Source of the DNA: an uncultured Pelagibacteraceae bacterium
GTDB taxonomy: Bacteria > Pseudomonadota > Alphaproteobacteria > Pelagibacterales > Pelagibacteraceae
Assembly: GCA_902528645.1 (NCBI GenBank)
Contig: CABZTG010000004.1
Coordinates: forward strand, 1-64,000
Direction of reading: 5' to 3'
Length of the DNA stretch: 64,000 nucleotides
Shown here: positions 1 to 7,688 of the stretch, one piece after another
How the letters are laid out: every line of letters starts with the position of its first letter
Position numbering within the stretch: the stretch's first letter is position 1
The notes under the pieces: model-generated
What the model saw: only the letters and a program-made list of their open reading frames with translations
Told to the model about the DNA's origin: nothing
The model's database searches: none
Program-made: the position numbers and the translations under genes

Positions 1-2
1 AT

Positions 3-587
3 AAATTTGAAAGACACTTTTATTGGTTAAAGATAAAAATGCTAATTGAAAATCTTGAAAAAGGAAATCACGAGTTTTATCTCTGGCTAGATGCTGATAC
101 TTTTTTTTGCAGATATGAAAACATATTAGATCATATTGATAAATCAAAACATATCTTTGTTCACAACAATTTTTTCAAATCTGTGCATAAAACAAAATAT
201 AAATTTGTGAATTATTTAACCTGGGGTCCTAATGTAGGTGTTTTGCTTGTTAGAAATACAAAATGGTCATTAAATTTTTTTAAAAATGTTTGGAACAAAA
301 AAAAATATCTTAAACATTTTTGGCCTGATAATGCCGCTTTTATGGATGAGGTTGGTTTAAAAGCTGAAATTTCAAAAATATCTGATAATAATTTATCTAA
401 AGATGTAAGAAATAATGTTTCATTTTTATCAGGTATTTGGAATAGTATGCCAAAAAGAAATTTTGAGAATCCTGAAAGTGATGAAATTTCAAATTTTTAT
501 TTTAATCCTGTGATCATCCATTTAGCTGGAATTAGAAGGAGAGATAGAATTAATTTTATTAAAAAATATAAAAATTTATTTATTTGA
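3..587 (+). CDS. Glycosyltransferase, GT34-like (GMA12/MNN10 type), 5' end outside window
   Basis: The frame is open to the left edge, so the gene starts upstream. The first ATG in the window, at 39, is probably internal because the residues before it (KFERHFYWLKIK) read like normal coding sequence. The motif LWLDADTFF near codon 27 is a DxD metal and nucleotide-sugar site with the hydrophobic lead-in seen in galactosyltransferases of the GMA12/MNN10 family. Further on, NVGVLLVRNT and PDNAAFMDE resemble the acceptor-side part of that fold. It probably adds a sugar to a surface glycan in the cytoplasm; donor and acceptor cannot be told. It converges on the next gene, overlapping its 3' end by 8 bp. 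The family assignment rests on motifs only. Confidence 0.65.
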   Translation, partial: KFERHFYWLKIKMLIENLEKGNHEFYLWLDADTFFCRYENILDHIDKSKHIFVHNNFFKSVHKTKYKFVNYLTWGPNVGVLLVRNTKWSLNFFKNVWNKKKYLKHFWPDNAAFMDEVGLKAEISKISDNNLSKDVRNNVSFLSGIWNSMPKRNFENPESDEISNFYFNPVIIHLAGIRRRDRINFIKKYKNLFI

Positions 588-1362
588 TTTTAAGATCATG
601 AATTTGACTTTTAGAGTATAGATTTAAATAACAATTAAAACCACTATTTTTATTCAGTTCATCTTTATCTAGTATTTCATGTAATGGTTTAGGCAACGAA
701 AAAGGAGGTCTTGTTAAATCTATTTCTCTATATTCTCCATCAGGAATGTCAAAATTATCAATTTCTTTATTAGTATCTTTTAACTTATATGTTGTGAGTA
801 ATAAGTAATTAATATTACTTTTTTTAAAGTTTTTAAAAAATAATTTTATACTTTTAAGTGATAAGTGAATTAAACAATCTCTACAAATCATCAAATCTGA
901 GTCTGGTAAACTTTCGTTAGTAATATCAAGTTTAATAAAATCTATATTATTATCCTTAAATTTTCTAAAATTATTATCAATTATTTCTTGAACAATATCT
1001 CCACCAACATAAGTCAAATCCTTATCTAAAACATTTTTAACCCAATTGAAATCTCCACATGGTGCATCTAAAATACTTTTAATTTGATACTTTTTAATAA
1101 TTTTTATAATTTCCTTTTCAATATTGATGGTATTTTTTAATTCAGATCCGAGACCTGAAACACTTTCATTTGAAGACCAGAAATTAGTCTTATAAATAAG
1201 ATTAAATCTTTTTTCTGCAGTGTTTTGATTAAAGATTTTTTTTTTATTTTTTTGATAAACGCGTTTTTTAATAATCCGATATGGTGTTGTTACAATTTTT
1301 ATAATTGTTTTTATTAATCCGTTGTATTTGTAAAATTTATAATACCTGCTTAATATAAACAT
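580..1362 (-). CDS. Class I SAM-dependent methyltransferase
   Basis: A 260-residue protein with the Rossmann SAM-binding motif LDAPCGDFNWV at about residues 94-104, an acidic strand end (VGGDIV), and a post-II region (DSDLMICRDCLIHLS) typical of small-molecule or sugar methyltransferases. The first 60 residues are basic and lack the fold, as in proteins of surface-polysaccharide clusters. It sits beside a glycosyltransferase, so methylation of a glycan or lipid-linked sugar is a reasonable inference, but the substrate is unknown. Its 3' end overlaps the convergent glycosyltransferase by 8 bp, with no terminator between them. The ATG at 1362 is the only start that keeps the full N-terminus. 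Confidence 0.7.
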   Translation of the reverse strand: MFILSRYYKFYKYNGLIKTIIKIVTTPYRIIKKRVYQKNKKKIFNQNTAEKRFNLIYKTNFWSSNESVSGLGSELKNTINIEKEIIKIIKKYQIKSILDAPCGDFNWVKNVLDKDLTYVGGDIVQEIIDNNFRKFKDNNIDFIKLDITNESLPDSDLMICRDCLIHLSLKSIKLFFKNFKKSNINYLLLTTYKLKDTNKEIDNFDIPDGEYREIDLTRPPFSLPKPLHEILDKDELNKNSGFNCYLNLYSKSQIHDLKIK

Positions 1363-1447
1363 TGTCGCTTCTAGAAATTATATTAAAATATAGAAGGTAA
1401 AATCAATTATTTCTACTTTTCCTTATCATTTAACCTTTTTCTTTTTA

Positions 1448-1475
1448 TTGAAAACATAAGTAAAAACGCTATAAC
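1448..1475 (+). promoter_or_regulatory. Likely sigma-70 promoter for tRNA-Pro
   Basis: TTGAAA at 1448-1453 and TATAAC at 1470-1475 are separated by 16 bp. Transcription would start at about 1482, just ahead of the mature tRNA end at 1485. The match is good but A/T-rich hexamers are frequent in this genome. Confidence 0.5.
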
Positions 1476-1484
1476 GAACAATCT

Positions 1485-1561
<77 letters not shown>

Positions 1562-1566
1562 TTTAT

Positions 1567-1848
1567 ATGAAGAAAGCAAAAATTTACATACCCAATAAGA
1601 GTGCAATGCAATCAGGTTTAGGAAAACTTGATAAATGGATACTTGAATTTGAAACTAATGATCCATCAAAAAATCCTTTAATGGGATGGGAAAGTTCTAA
1701 TGATACATATTCAGAGCTGAAACTAGAATTTTCAACCAAAGAATTAGCAATTAATTACGCAAAAAAGAAAAAAATTGATTATGAATTAATTGAGCCGAAA
1801 AAAAGAAAAATAGTTAAAAAATCCTATGCAGATAATTTTTTAAAATAA
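1567..1848 (+). CDS. NADH dehydrogenase accessory subunit, NDUFS4-like (ETC complex I subunit family)
   Basis: A 93-residue protein whose start (MKKAKIYIPNKSAMQSG) and middle (WILEFE, NPLMGWESSNDT, LEFSTKELAINYAKK) match the short alphaproteobacterial relatives of mitochondrial NDUFS4. In those organisms the protein is a peripheral subunit of respiratory complex I near the NADH-oxidising module. The basic tail (KKRKIVKKSYADNF) is also typical. It is encoded away from the main nuo operon, as is usual for this subunit. The ATG lies six bases after the tRNA-Pro CCA, so there is no room for a Shine-Dalgarno site unless ribosomes load inside the tRNA. The sbmA-like gene follows after 7 bp. Confidence 0.85.
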   Translation: MKKAKIYIPNKSAMQSGLGKLDKWILEFETNDPSKNPLMGWESSNDTYSELKLEFSTKELAINYAKKKKIDYELIEPKKRKIVKKSYADNFLK

Positions 1849-1855
1849 ATAAATA

Positions 1856-2848
1856 ATGTTTAAGTTTTTTACAGATAGAAGATGGTATTTATGGAGTATA
1901 GGTGGAACTTTGTTGATATTAATGGCTACTTGGTATCAGGTTCAGCTTGATGTGAGAATTAATGAATGGTTTGGTGAATTTTACGACACTTTACAAAAAG
2001 CTCTGACAAATCCTAATTCAGTATCTGAAAAAGAATTTATCGCATATCTTTTTACATTTGCTAAAATTGCAGCTGTATACATATTGGTAGTTATTTTTAG
2101 TGATTATTTTACCAGCCACTGGACATTTAGATGGAGAACTGCAATGGCAGATTTTTATCATGACAAATGGAATGATGCCTCTTCTATAGAAGGTGCATCT
2201 CAAAGAGTTCAAGAGGACACTCTTAAATTTGCTAGAATAATGGAAGGGCTAGGGGCTGAATTACTTAGAAGTGTAATGACGTTGATTGCTTTTACTCCAA
2301 TTTTATGGGGCTTATCCAAAAGTATTACTATATTGCCATGGATTGGCGAAGTTGAACATGCTTTAGTTTGGGTCGCGATTATATCAGCACTGGGTGGAAC
2401 AATATTATTGGCCAGTGTTGGGATTAAACTTCCTGGCATTGAATATGATATTCAAAAAGAAGAGGCTGCTTATAGGAAAGAATTAGTTTTAGGAGAGGAT
2501 TTTAAAGAAAGCGCACAACCTGCAAAAATTACAGATCTTTATGGTGGTGTTAGAAAAATTCATTATAAAATGTATTTTCACTACCTTTACTTTAATGCAG
2601 TAAAATGGAGTTACTTACAAGGTATGGTAATTGTTCCATATTTAGCATTAGCACCAACGATCGTAACTGGTGCAATAACACTTGGTTTTGTTCAACAAAT
2701 TATAAGAGCTTTTGGTCGAGTTGAAACATCACTGCAATATTTAGTTAGAAGCTGGCCAATTATTGTTGAACTAATTTCAGTTTGGAAAAGATTGAGAGAA
2801 TTTGAATCAAAATTAGAGAAAAATATATCTATTGAAACTGCAAAATAA
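1856..2848 (+). CDS. sbmA: SbmA/BacA-like inner-membrane peptide transporter
   Basis: A 330-residue membrane protein of the SbmA/BacA family, proton-driven importers of peptides and modified peptides that resemble the membrane half of an ABC exporter without an ATPase. Visible hallmarks are the first membrane segment (LWSIGGTLLILMATWYQV), NEWFGEFYDTLQKAL, the FTSHWTFRWRTAM stretch, QRVQEDTLKFARIMEG, and the terminal YLVRSWPIIVELISVWKRL. It is shorter than E. coli SbmA (about 400 residues). In alphaproteobacterial symbionts BacA also affects very-long-chain lipid A; whether that applies here is unknown. Its stop codon overlaps the glpX start by one base (TAATG), implying co-translation. Confidence 0.85.
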   Translation: MFKFFTDRRWYLWSIGGTLLILMATWYQVQLDVRINEWFGEFYDTLQKALTNPNSVSEKEFIAYLFTFAKIAAVYILVVIFSDYFTSHWTFRWRTAMADFYHDKWNDASSIEGASQRVQEDTLKFARIMEGLGAELLRSVMTLIAFTPILWGLSKSITILPWIGEVEHALVWVAIISALGGTILLASVGIKLPGIEYDIQKEEAAYRKELVLGEDFKESAQPAKITDLYGGVRKIHYKMYFHYLYFNAVKWSYLQGMVIVPYLALAPTIVTGAITLGFVQQIIRAFGRVETSLQYLVRSWPIIVELISVWKRLREFESKLEKNISIETAK

Positions 2849-3795
2849 TGTCATTAGACAAAAAATTTGAAGACTTATTTTTAAATGTTTCAATCAAAGC
2901 AGCATTATCATCTTACCATTTTGTTGGAAAAAAAGATAAAATAGCAGCTGATAAATCAGCTGTAGATGCAATGAGAAACAAACTTAATGAAATAGAAATG
3001 AGAGGAAAGGTGGTTATAGGAGAGGGAGAGCTGGATGAAGCTCCTATGCTTTATATCGGAGAAACTTTAGGTACCATGAGTGGTCCTGAGTTAGATATTG
3101 CTGTGGATCCTTTAGAGGGAACTAATTTTGCAGCAAATAATCAGCCAGGAGCATTATCTGTAATTGCAGTTGCAGAAAAGTCAAATTTATTTAGTGCACC
3201 AGAGACTTATATGAATAAAATTTCTGCAAATGTACCCTCTGAGGGTATTATTGATTTGGATTATTCAGTTAAAAAAAATATTTCTAATCTTGCAGATTAT
3301 AAGAATAAACAACCTAATGAACTTTCTGCATGTATTTTAGATCGACCAAGGCATAAAAAGATTATTGAAGAATTAAGGAATTTGAAGGTGAATTTAAAAC
3401 TTATATCTGATGGAGATGTATCAGGAGCTTTATTAGTTTCTGATAAAAAATATAATATAGATATTTTTATGGGTATTGGTGGCGGACCCGAGGGTGTGCT
3501 TGCAGCTTCTGCTTTGGATGCTTTTGATTGTTTTTTTCAAGGTAGATTTATTTTTGATAATGAAAATGATGCAATAAGGGCAAAAAAAATGGGTATAGAT
3601 GATTTAGATAAAAAGTATTTGTTAAATGAAATAATTACGGGTGACTCAATTTTTTGTGCAACCGGCATTACAAACGGGGACATTGTTTCTGGGATTAAAA
3701 TAGAGGAAAATAATTATATATCAGAAACGCTCATTACGCATAAATCTACAAATTTGAAAAAAATAATAAAATCAAAAAATGAAATAGATGAATAA
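2848..3795 (+). CDS. glpX: Class II fructose-1,6-bisphosphatase
   Basis: A 315-residue GlpX-type enzyme that hydrolyses fructose-1,6-bisphosphate to fructose-6-phosphate in gluconeogenesis. The metal-binding motifs of the lithium-sensitive phosphatase fold are intact: VIGEGELDEAP at about residues 56-66, DPLEGTNF at 87-94 and the late glycine-rich MGIGGGPEG. Length is normal for the family. It starts within the stop codon of the transporter upstream and overlaps the following MerR gene by 8 bp, so the three form a translationally coupled run. Some GlpX enzymes also act on sedoheptulose-1,7-bisphosphate, which cannot be judged here. Confidence 0.93.
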   Translation: MSLDKKFEDLFLNVSIKAALSSYHFVGKKDKIAADKSAVDAMRNKLNEIEMRGKVVIGEGELDEAPMLYIGETLGTMSGPELDIAVDPLEGTNFAANNQPGALSVIAVAEKSNLFSAPETYMNKISANVPSEGIIDLDYSVKKNISNLADYKNKQPNELSACILDRPRHKKIIEELRNLKVNLKLISDGDVSGALLVSDKKYNIDIFMGIGGGPEGVLAASALDAFDCFFQGRFIFDNENDAIRAKKMGIDDLDKKYLLNEIITGDSIFCATGITNGDIVSGIKIEENNYISETLITHKSTNLKKIIKSKNEIDE

Positions 3796-4159
3796 AGAAG
3801 ATAATTCCTACAAAACTATAAGCGAAGTTGTTAAAATATTAAATTTAAAATCAAAAAAAGGGGACTCTTTACCCACTCATACTCTGCGTTTCTGGGAAAA
3901 AGAATTTAAACAAATTAAACCTAAAATACTTACTGGAAATAGAAGATATTATGACAAAAAAAACATTGAATTATTAAAAAAAATCCACTTTTTATTAAAA
4001 GATCAAGGAATGACCATCAAAGGTGTAAAAAAAATATTAAACAATAAAGAACCTTTAAAGCTTGACGAAATAGCAGATAATTCTATAAGAACTAATAATT
4101 TAAAAAAAAAGTTAAATAAGATTTCAAATATTATAAAAAGTTTAAAAAAATTTAAATAA
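3788..4159 (+). CDS. MerR-family transcriptional regulator
   Basis: A 123-residue protein with an N-terminal MerR winged helix-turn-helix: YKTISEVVKILNL, then THTLRFWEKEFKQIKPK, then GNRRYYDKKNIELLKKI. The second part closely resembles the small MerR regulator that in many alphaproteobacteria lies beside ihfA; here it is about 13 kb from ihfA. The segment between the two recognition parts (KSKKGDSLP) looks longer than usual. The C-terminus is short and lysine-rich with no visible metal or ligand-binding cysteines, so an effector cannot be named. It overlaps glpX by 8 bp and ends one base before rpmG. Confidence 0.8.
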   Translation: MNKEDNSYKTISEVVKILNLKSKKGDSLPTHTLRFWEKEFKQIKPKILTGNRRYYDKKNIELLKKIHFLLKDQGMTIKGVKKILNNKEPLKLDEIADNSIRTNNLKKKLNKISNIIKSLKKFK

Positions 4160-4160
4160 G

Positions 4161-4352
4161 ATGGCAAAAAAAACTCATATAAAAGTTCGTTTAGTCCCTG
4201 AGGAAAAACCTGATAGTCCCTTTTTTTACTATGTAAAAAAACCTGCCGGTGGAGAAAAAGCTAAAGTAAAATTAAAAGCTAGAAAATATAATCCTTCAAC
4301 TAGAAAACATGAAATTTTTGTTGAAAAAAAATTACCACCACATAGTAAATAA
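4161..4352 (+). CDS. rpmG: 50S ribosomal protein L33
   Basis: A 63-residue basic protein starting MAKKTHIKVRLV and containing FFYYVKK, then LKARKYNPSTRKHEIFVEKKL, the core signature of bacterial L33. There are no zinc-binding cysteines, so this is the C-minus form. The insertion EEKPDS before FFYY and the short tail PPHSK make it slightly longer than E. coli L33 (55 residues). It follows the MerR gene after one base and abuts the convergent chorismate mutase gene with no gap. Confidence 0.9.
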   Translation: MAKKTHIKVRLVPEEKPDSPFFYYVKKPAGGEKAKVKLKARKYNPSTRKHEIFVEKKLPPHSK

Positions 4353-4643
4353 TCATTTTTTTTTAAAATTTCTTCTTTCGTAATCAATATAAGACCAGAT
4401 CATATTTTTCCATATTCTATTAGTAATACGTGGATCAATTTTATTTTTTAAAGATTTTTTTCTTATATTACTTAGTATGGATTTAATTCTTTTTTGATCA
4501 ACTATTTGATTTTTTCTATCTTTTAGTTCTAAAACTTTTTTTACGAGAAATGTTCTCTTTTTTATAATTTTTATAAGTGAATTATCTATTTTATCTAGTT
4601 CTGATCTAATTTTGCTTAGTTTTTTTCGTTTTTGCGGCGACAT
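4353..4643 (-). CDS. Chorismate mutase, AroQ type
   Basis: A 96-residue all-helical protein resembling the AroQ class that converts chorismate to prephenate for phenylalanine and tyrosine synthesis. The family pattern is visible as LSKIRSELDKIDNSLIKIIKKRTFLVKKVLELK, where the early arginine and the later lysine and arginine would line the active site, followed by KRIKSILSNIRKKS and a third helix ending IWKNMIWSYIDYERR. It is a free-standing mutase, not fused to prephenate dehydratase. It is transcribed divergently from ctaA with 43 bp between the starts. Confidence 0.8.
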   Translation of the reverse strand: MSPQKRKKLSKIRSELDKIDNSLIKIIKKRTFLVKKVLELKDRKNQIVDQKRIKSILSNIRKKSLKNKIDPRITNRIWKNMIWSYIDYERRNFKKK

Positions 4644-4686
4644 TTATATATTTGGATAATTAAAAAATTATTATATTTATGCGCAT

Positions 4687-5703
4687 ATGTACACAGCAAA
4701 TCATAAGATTAATTATCAATTATCTCTCTGGTTAATTTCAATGTTTTGGATTGTGTCCATTATGATTGTTGTTGGTGGTTTAACAAGATTAACGGACTCG
4801 GGTCTTTCAATTACTAAATGGCAACTTTTCTCAGGATTTTTACCACCCTTAAATCAAGAAGACTGGATTTCATATTTTAATCTTTATAAGCAAATACCAG
4901 AATTCAAATTACAAAATTACAATATGAATATGCAAGAATTCAAAATTATTTTTTGGTGGGAATGGGCACATCGTTTTTTAGGAAGATTAATTGGTATCGG
5001 ATTTTTAATACCATTAATTTATTTTTCTTTTAAAATTAGTATTTCAAAATTGTATAGTTTGTATTTAATTTTTTTTCTAATATGTTTTCAAGGCTTTATT
5101 GGTTGGTATATGGTCAGTAGTGGTCTTGTAGATAGAGTTGATGTAAGTCATTTTAGATTATCTATTCATTTATTGATTGCTTTTATTATTTTATCATTAA
5201 TATTCTGGAACTATCTCAAGCTAAATTTGAGCTATAATACAACAAATAAAATAAATCCCTTAATACCACTTGTTTTTTTAACATTGGTTTTTACACAAAT
5301 TGTTATTGGAGCTTTTGTATCTGGTATGGATGCTGGAAAAATTTATAATTCCTGGCCAAATATGGGTACAGCATATTTTCCTGACGACAATGAATTTGCT
5401 AATTTATTTAAACTATCTGCTTTTAGCGACCCATCTTTAGTTCAGTTTATTCATAGAAACTTAGCTTATATAATTGGATTTTATTATTTATTTATGTTTT
5501 ACAAAATTTATAGGGACAAAATTTTCGATTTATACAAATCTATAAATGTATTGGGTTTCTTTATTTTATTACAAATTGTTTTAGGAATAATAACAATTTT
5601 ATATGGTGCACAAATCTATATAGCCTCTATGCACCAAATAAGTTCAATTTTTTTGGTAAGTTCTTGTATCTATTTTTTATACCTTAATACAAGATTTAAC
5701 TAA
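4687..5703 (+). CDS. ctaA: Heme A synthase (COX15/CtaA)
   Basis: A 338-residue polytopic protein of the COX15/CtaA family, which oxidises the C8 methyl of heme O to make heme A for aa3-type cytochrome oxidase. Family motifs include VVGGLTRLTDSGLSITKW in the first loop, FKIIFWWEWAHRFLGR with the histidine ligand, SHFRLSIHL, FVSGMDAGKIYNSWPNMG, VQFIHRNLAY and MHQISS. About eight membrane segments are evident. It is the alphaproteobacterial/mitochondrial type rather than the shorter Bacillus form. Its last 8 bp overlap the 3' end of metY on the other strand. Confidence 0.95.
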   Translation: MYTANHKINYQLSLWLISMFWIVSIMIVVGGLTRLTDSGLSITKWQLFSGFLPPLNQEDWISYFNLYKQIPEFKLQNYNMNMQEFKIIFWWEWAHRFLGRLIGIGFLIPLIYFSFKISISKLYSLYLIFFLICFQGFIGWYMVSSGLVDRVDVSHFRLSIHLLIAFIILSLIFWNYLKLNLSYNTTNKINPLIPLVFLTLVFTQIVIGAFVSGMDAGKIYNSWPNMGTAYFPDDNEFANLFKLSAFSDPSLVQFIHRNLAYIIGFYYLFMFYKIYRDKIFDLYKSINVLGFFILLQIVLGIITILYGAQIYIASMHQISSIFLVSSCIYFLYLNTRFN

Positions 5704-7024
5704 CCGCCTTTAACTTACCTTTAGAAGATTTATTTAAAGCTTGGTTTAAATCCTCAATGATATCATCTACATGTTCAATACCAATGCATAGTCTTACATA
5801 GCTCTGTGTAACTCCAGATGCTGCAAGTTCTTTTTCATTTAATTGGCTATGAGTTGTGCTAGCAGGATGTATTGCTAAACTTCTTACATCACCAATATTT
5901 GCAACATGATAAAACATTTTTAAAGACTCAATGAATGTTTTTCCAGCTTCAATACCACCTTTTAATTCAATACCAACCATTGGTCCGTAACCTCCCTTTA
6001 GGTATTTTTTTGCTCTATCAGCAATTGGCTTATCATGTTCAGTAGAATAGATTACTTTTGTAACCTCTTTGTGTTTTTTTAAAAAATTAACAACTTTCTC
6101 AGCATTCTCACAATGTTGTTTCATACGTAAAGCTACAGTCTCTAAACCCTGAATTATTGCAAATGCATTATCAGGTGCTAATGCGGAACCAAGATCTCTT
6201 AGTAAACATACTCTAGCTCTCACTGCAAAAGGAACATTTGCTCCAGTAAGCTCAGGCACTGCTTTACCCCATATTACACCACCATAACTAGCATCAGGTT
6301 CATTAAATAAAGGTTGTCTTTTTGGATCAGCAGTCCAATCAAAATTACCACTATCAACAATGCTCCCTGCTACTGCAGTTCCATGTCCACCAATATATTT
6401 AGTAAGTGAATGAATTACTATGGCTGCACCATGTTCGATAGGTTTACAAATAACTGGTGATGCAGTGTTGTCCATGATTAATGGAATATTATATTTTCTG
6501 CCAATATCAGAAACTTCTTTAATAGGAAAAACTCTAAGATAAGGATTTGGTAGAGTTTCTCCGTAAAAAGCTCTTGTTTTATCATCTACCATTTTTTCAA
6601 AATTTTTTGGATCACTTGGGTCCGCATATCTAATTTCAATTCCCAATTTGCTCAATGTGTGAGTAAATAAAGATACAGTTCCACCATATAGATCTGTTGA
6701 ACTTACAATGTTGTCACCCGCTTGAGCCACATTTAATATTGCAAAAGATGATGCTGTTTGACCCGAAGATACTGTTACACAAGATAATCCTCCCTCTAAA
6801 GCTGCAACTCTTTTTTCTAAAACATCATTAGTCGGATTCATAATTCTCGTGTAGATGTTTCCAAATTCTTTTAATGCAAAAAGATTAGCAGCATGTTCAG
6901 TATTATTAAATTGATACGATGTCGTTCTATAGATAGGTACAGCTACAGCATTTGTGGCTGGATCACTTTTATAGTCACCACCATGAATGGCTATAGTTTC
7001 TGGATTATTTCTTTTTGTACTCAT
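5696..7024 (-). CDS. metY: O-acetylhomoserine sulfhydrylase
   Basis: A 442-residue PLP enzyme of the Cys/Met metabolism family that makes homocysteine from O-acetylhomoserine and sulfide. The PLP lysine is K209 in IHSLTKYIGGHG, preceded by the aspartate strand LIMDNTASP; the N-terminus PETIAIHGGDYKSDPATNAV and substrate loop GNIYTRIMNPTNDVLEKR are typical of MetY. Length fits MetY (about 430) better than MetB or MetC (about 390). Homoserine comes from hom at 9400. Its leader carries two SAM aptamers, so expression should fall when SAM is plentiful. The Shine-Dalgarno AAGGAG (7030-7035) lies inside the second aptamer. Confidence 0.95.
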   Translation of the reverse strand: MSTKRNNPETIAIHGGDYKSDPATNAVAVPIYRTTSYQFNNTEHAANLFALKEFGNIYTRIMNPTNDVLEKRVAALEGGLSCVTVSSGQTASSFAILNVAQAGDNIVSSTDLYGGTVSLFTHTLSKLGIEIRYADPSDPKNFEKMVDDKTRAFYGETLPNPYLRVFPIKEVSDIGRKYNIPLIMDNTASPVICKPIEHGAAIVIHSLTKYIGGHGTAVAGSIVDSGNFDWTADPKRQPLFNEPDASYGGVIWGKAVPELTGANVPFAVRARVCLLRDLGSALAPDNAFAIIQGLETVALRMKQHCENAEKVVNFLKKHKEVTKVIYSTEHDKPIADRAKKYLKGGYGPMVGIELKGGIEAGKTFIESLKMFYHVANIGDVRSLAIHPASTTHSQLNEKELAASGVTQSYVRLCIGIEHVDDIIEDLNQALNKSSKGKLKAVS

Positions 7025-7028
7025 TTTT

Positions 7029-7084
7029 ACTCCTTTTTTAGTGCTTCTACTTTATGCAAGGCGCACAATATAGTTCAAATGCCT
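7029..7084 (-). promoter_or_regulatory. SAM-V riboswitch on metY
   Basis: On the minus strand the segment just upstream of the metY ATG contains the SAM-V core. P1 is AGGC (7084-7081) with GCCT. The conserved block is GGCATTTGAACTATATTG, and GTGC pairs with GCAC as a pseudoknot, followed by CTAAAAAAGGAG. The final purine run is also the metY ribosome-binding site (AAGGAG, 7035-7030), so SAM binding should block translation initiation. This class is known from marine alphaproteobacteria upstream of metY (Rfam SAM-V). The match was made by eye. Confidence 0.9.
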
Positions 7085-7100
7085 ACCGATTTTATGAGAA

Positions 7101-7148
7101 TTTCCTTTTTAGCAGTTTATGCCCGCAATAGGATCAAATCGGCAATGT
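7101..7148 (-). promoter_or_regulatory. SAM-II riboswitch, upstream member of a tandem pair
   Basis: Minus-strand sequence from 7148 to 7101 holds the SAM-II pattern. P1 is TGCC (7144-7141) with GGCA (7123-7120), enclosing GATTTGATCCTATTGC. After that come ATAAACTGCTAAAAAGG, the invariant GCTAAAAAGG end, and a CC/GG pseudoknot pairing. It lies 16 bases upstream of the SAM-V aptamer. No terminator hairpin with a U-run is visible between the two, so how this aptamer controls expression is not obvious. Tandem SAM-II/SAM-V leaders have been described in marine bacteria. Confidence 0.82.
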
Positions 7149-7190
7149 CTTTTTAACAGAATAGAGTTATTTTACAAGGTAAATATAAAA

Positions 7191-7218
7191 TTGACTTTAA
7201 ACTTAATAATAGTATTAA
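7191..7218 (+). promoter_or_regulatory. Likely promoter of rplM-rpsI
   Basis: TTGACT (7191-7196) and TATTAA (7213-7218) are spaced 16 bp apart. The expected start point, about 7224-7226, is only three to five bases before the rplM ATG at 7229, and no Shine-Dalgarno sequence is present. The mRNA would be essentially leaderless. Confidence 0.5.
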
Positions 7219-7228
7219 TCCTCGCGTA

Positions 7229-7687
7229 ATGACAAAATTTGTTAAAAAAAGCGAGCTTAATTCATCTTGGTTTGAAATTGATGCAAAAAATGCTGTTGTA
7301 GGAAGACTTGCAACAATTGTATCTAAGATCATTAGAGGAAAAAATAAAACAACATACACTCCTCATATGGATACAGGAGATTTTGTAGTAGTCAAAAATA
7401 TAGAGCATGCAAAATTTACAGGAAAAAAATTTCAAAATAAGAAATATTACAGGCACACTGGCCATCCTGGAGGTATTAAAGAAACAACTCCAGAAAAATT
7501 ACATGAAAAAAAACCAGGCGAGGCATTAAAATTAGCGGTTAAAAGAATGTTGCCAGGTGGTGTTTTAGGAAGAAAACAACTTACAAAACTTAAAATATAT
7601 GCAGGTGACAATCATCCTCACTCAGCTCAAAATCCTAAAGTAATTGAATTAGATAAGTTGAATAGCAAGAATATAGCAAGAAATTAA
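7229..7687 (+). CDS. rplM: 50S ribosomal protein L13
   Basis: A 152-residue protein with the full L13 fold: SWFEIDAKNAVVGRLAT near the start, the signature region KYYRHTGHPGGIKETT, then KRMLPGGVLGRKQLTKLKIYAG and HPHSAQNPKVIEL. L13 binds 23S rRNA early in large-subunit assembly. It forms the usual two-gene operon with rpsI, one base downstream. It is divergent from the riboswitch leader of metY, and the shared upstream region carries promoters for both. It appears to lack any 5' leader with a ribosome-binding site. Confidence 0.97.
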   Translation: MTKFVKKSELNSSWFEIDAKNAVVGRLATIVSKIIRGKNKTTYTPHMDTGDFVVVKNIEHAKFTGKKFQNKKYYRHTGHPGGIKETTPEKLHEKKPGEALKLAVKRMLPGGVLGRKQLTKLKIYAGDNHPHSAQNPKVIELDKLNSKNIARN

Positions 7688-7688
7688 T

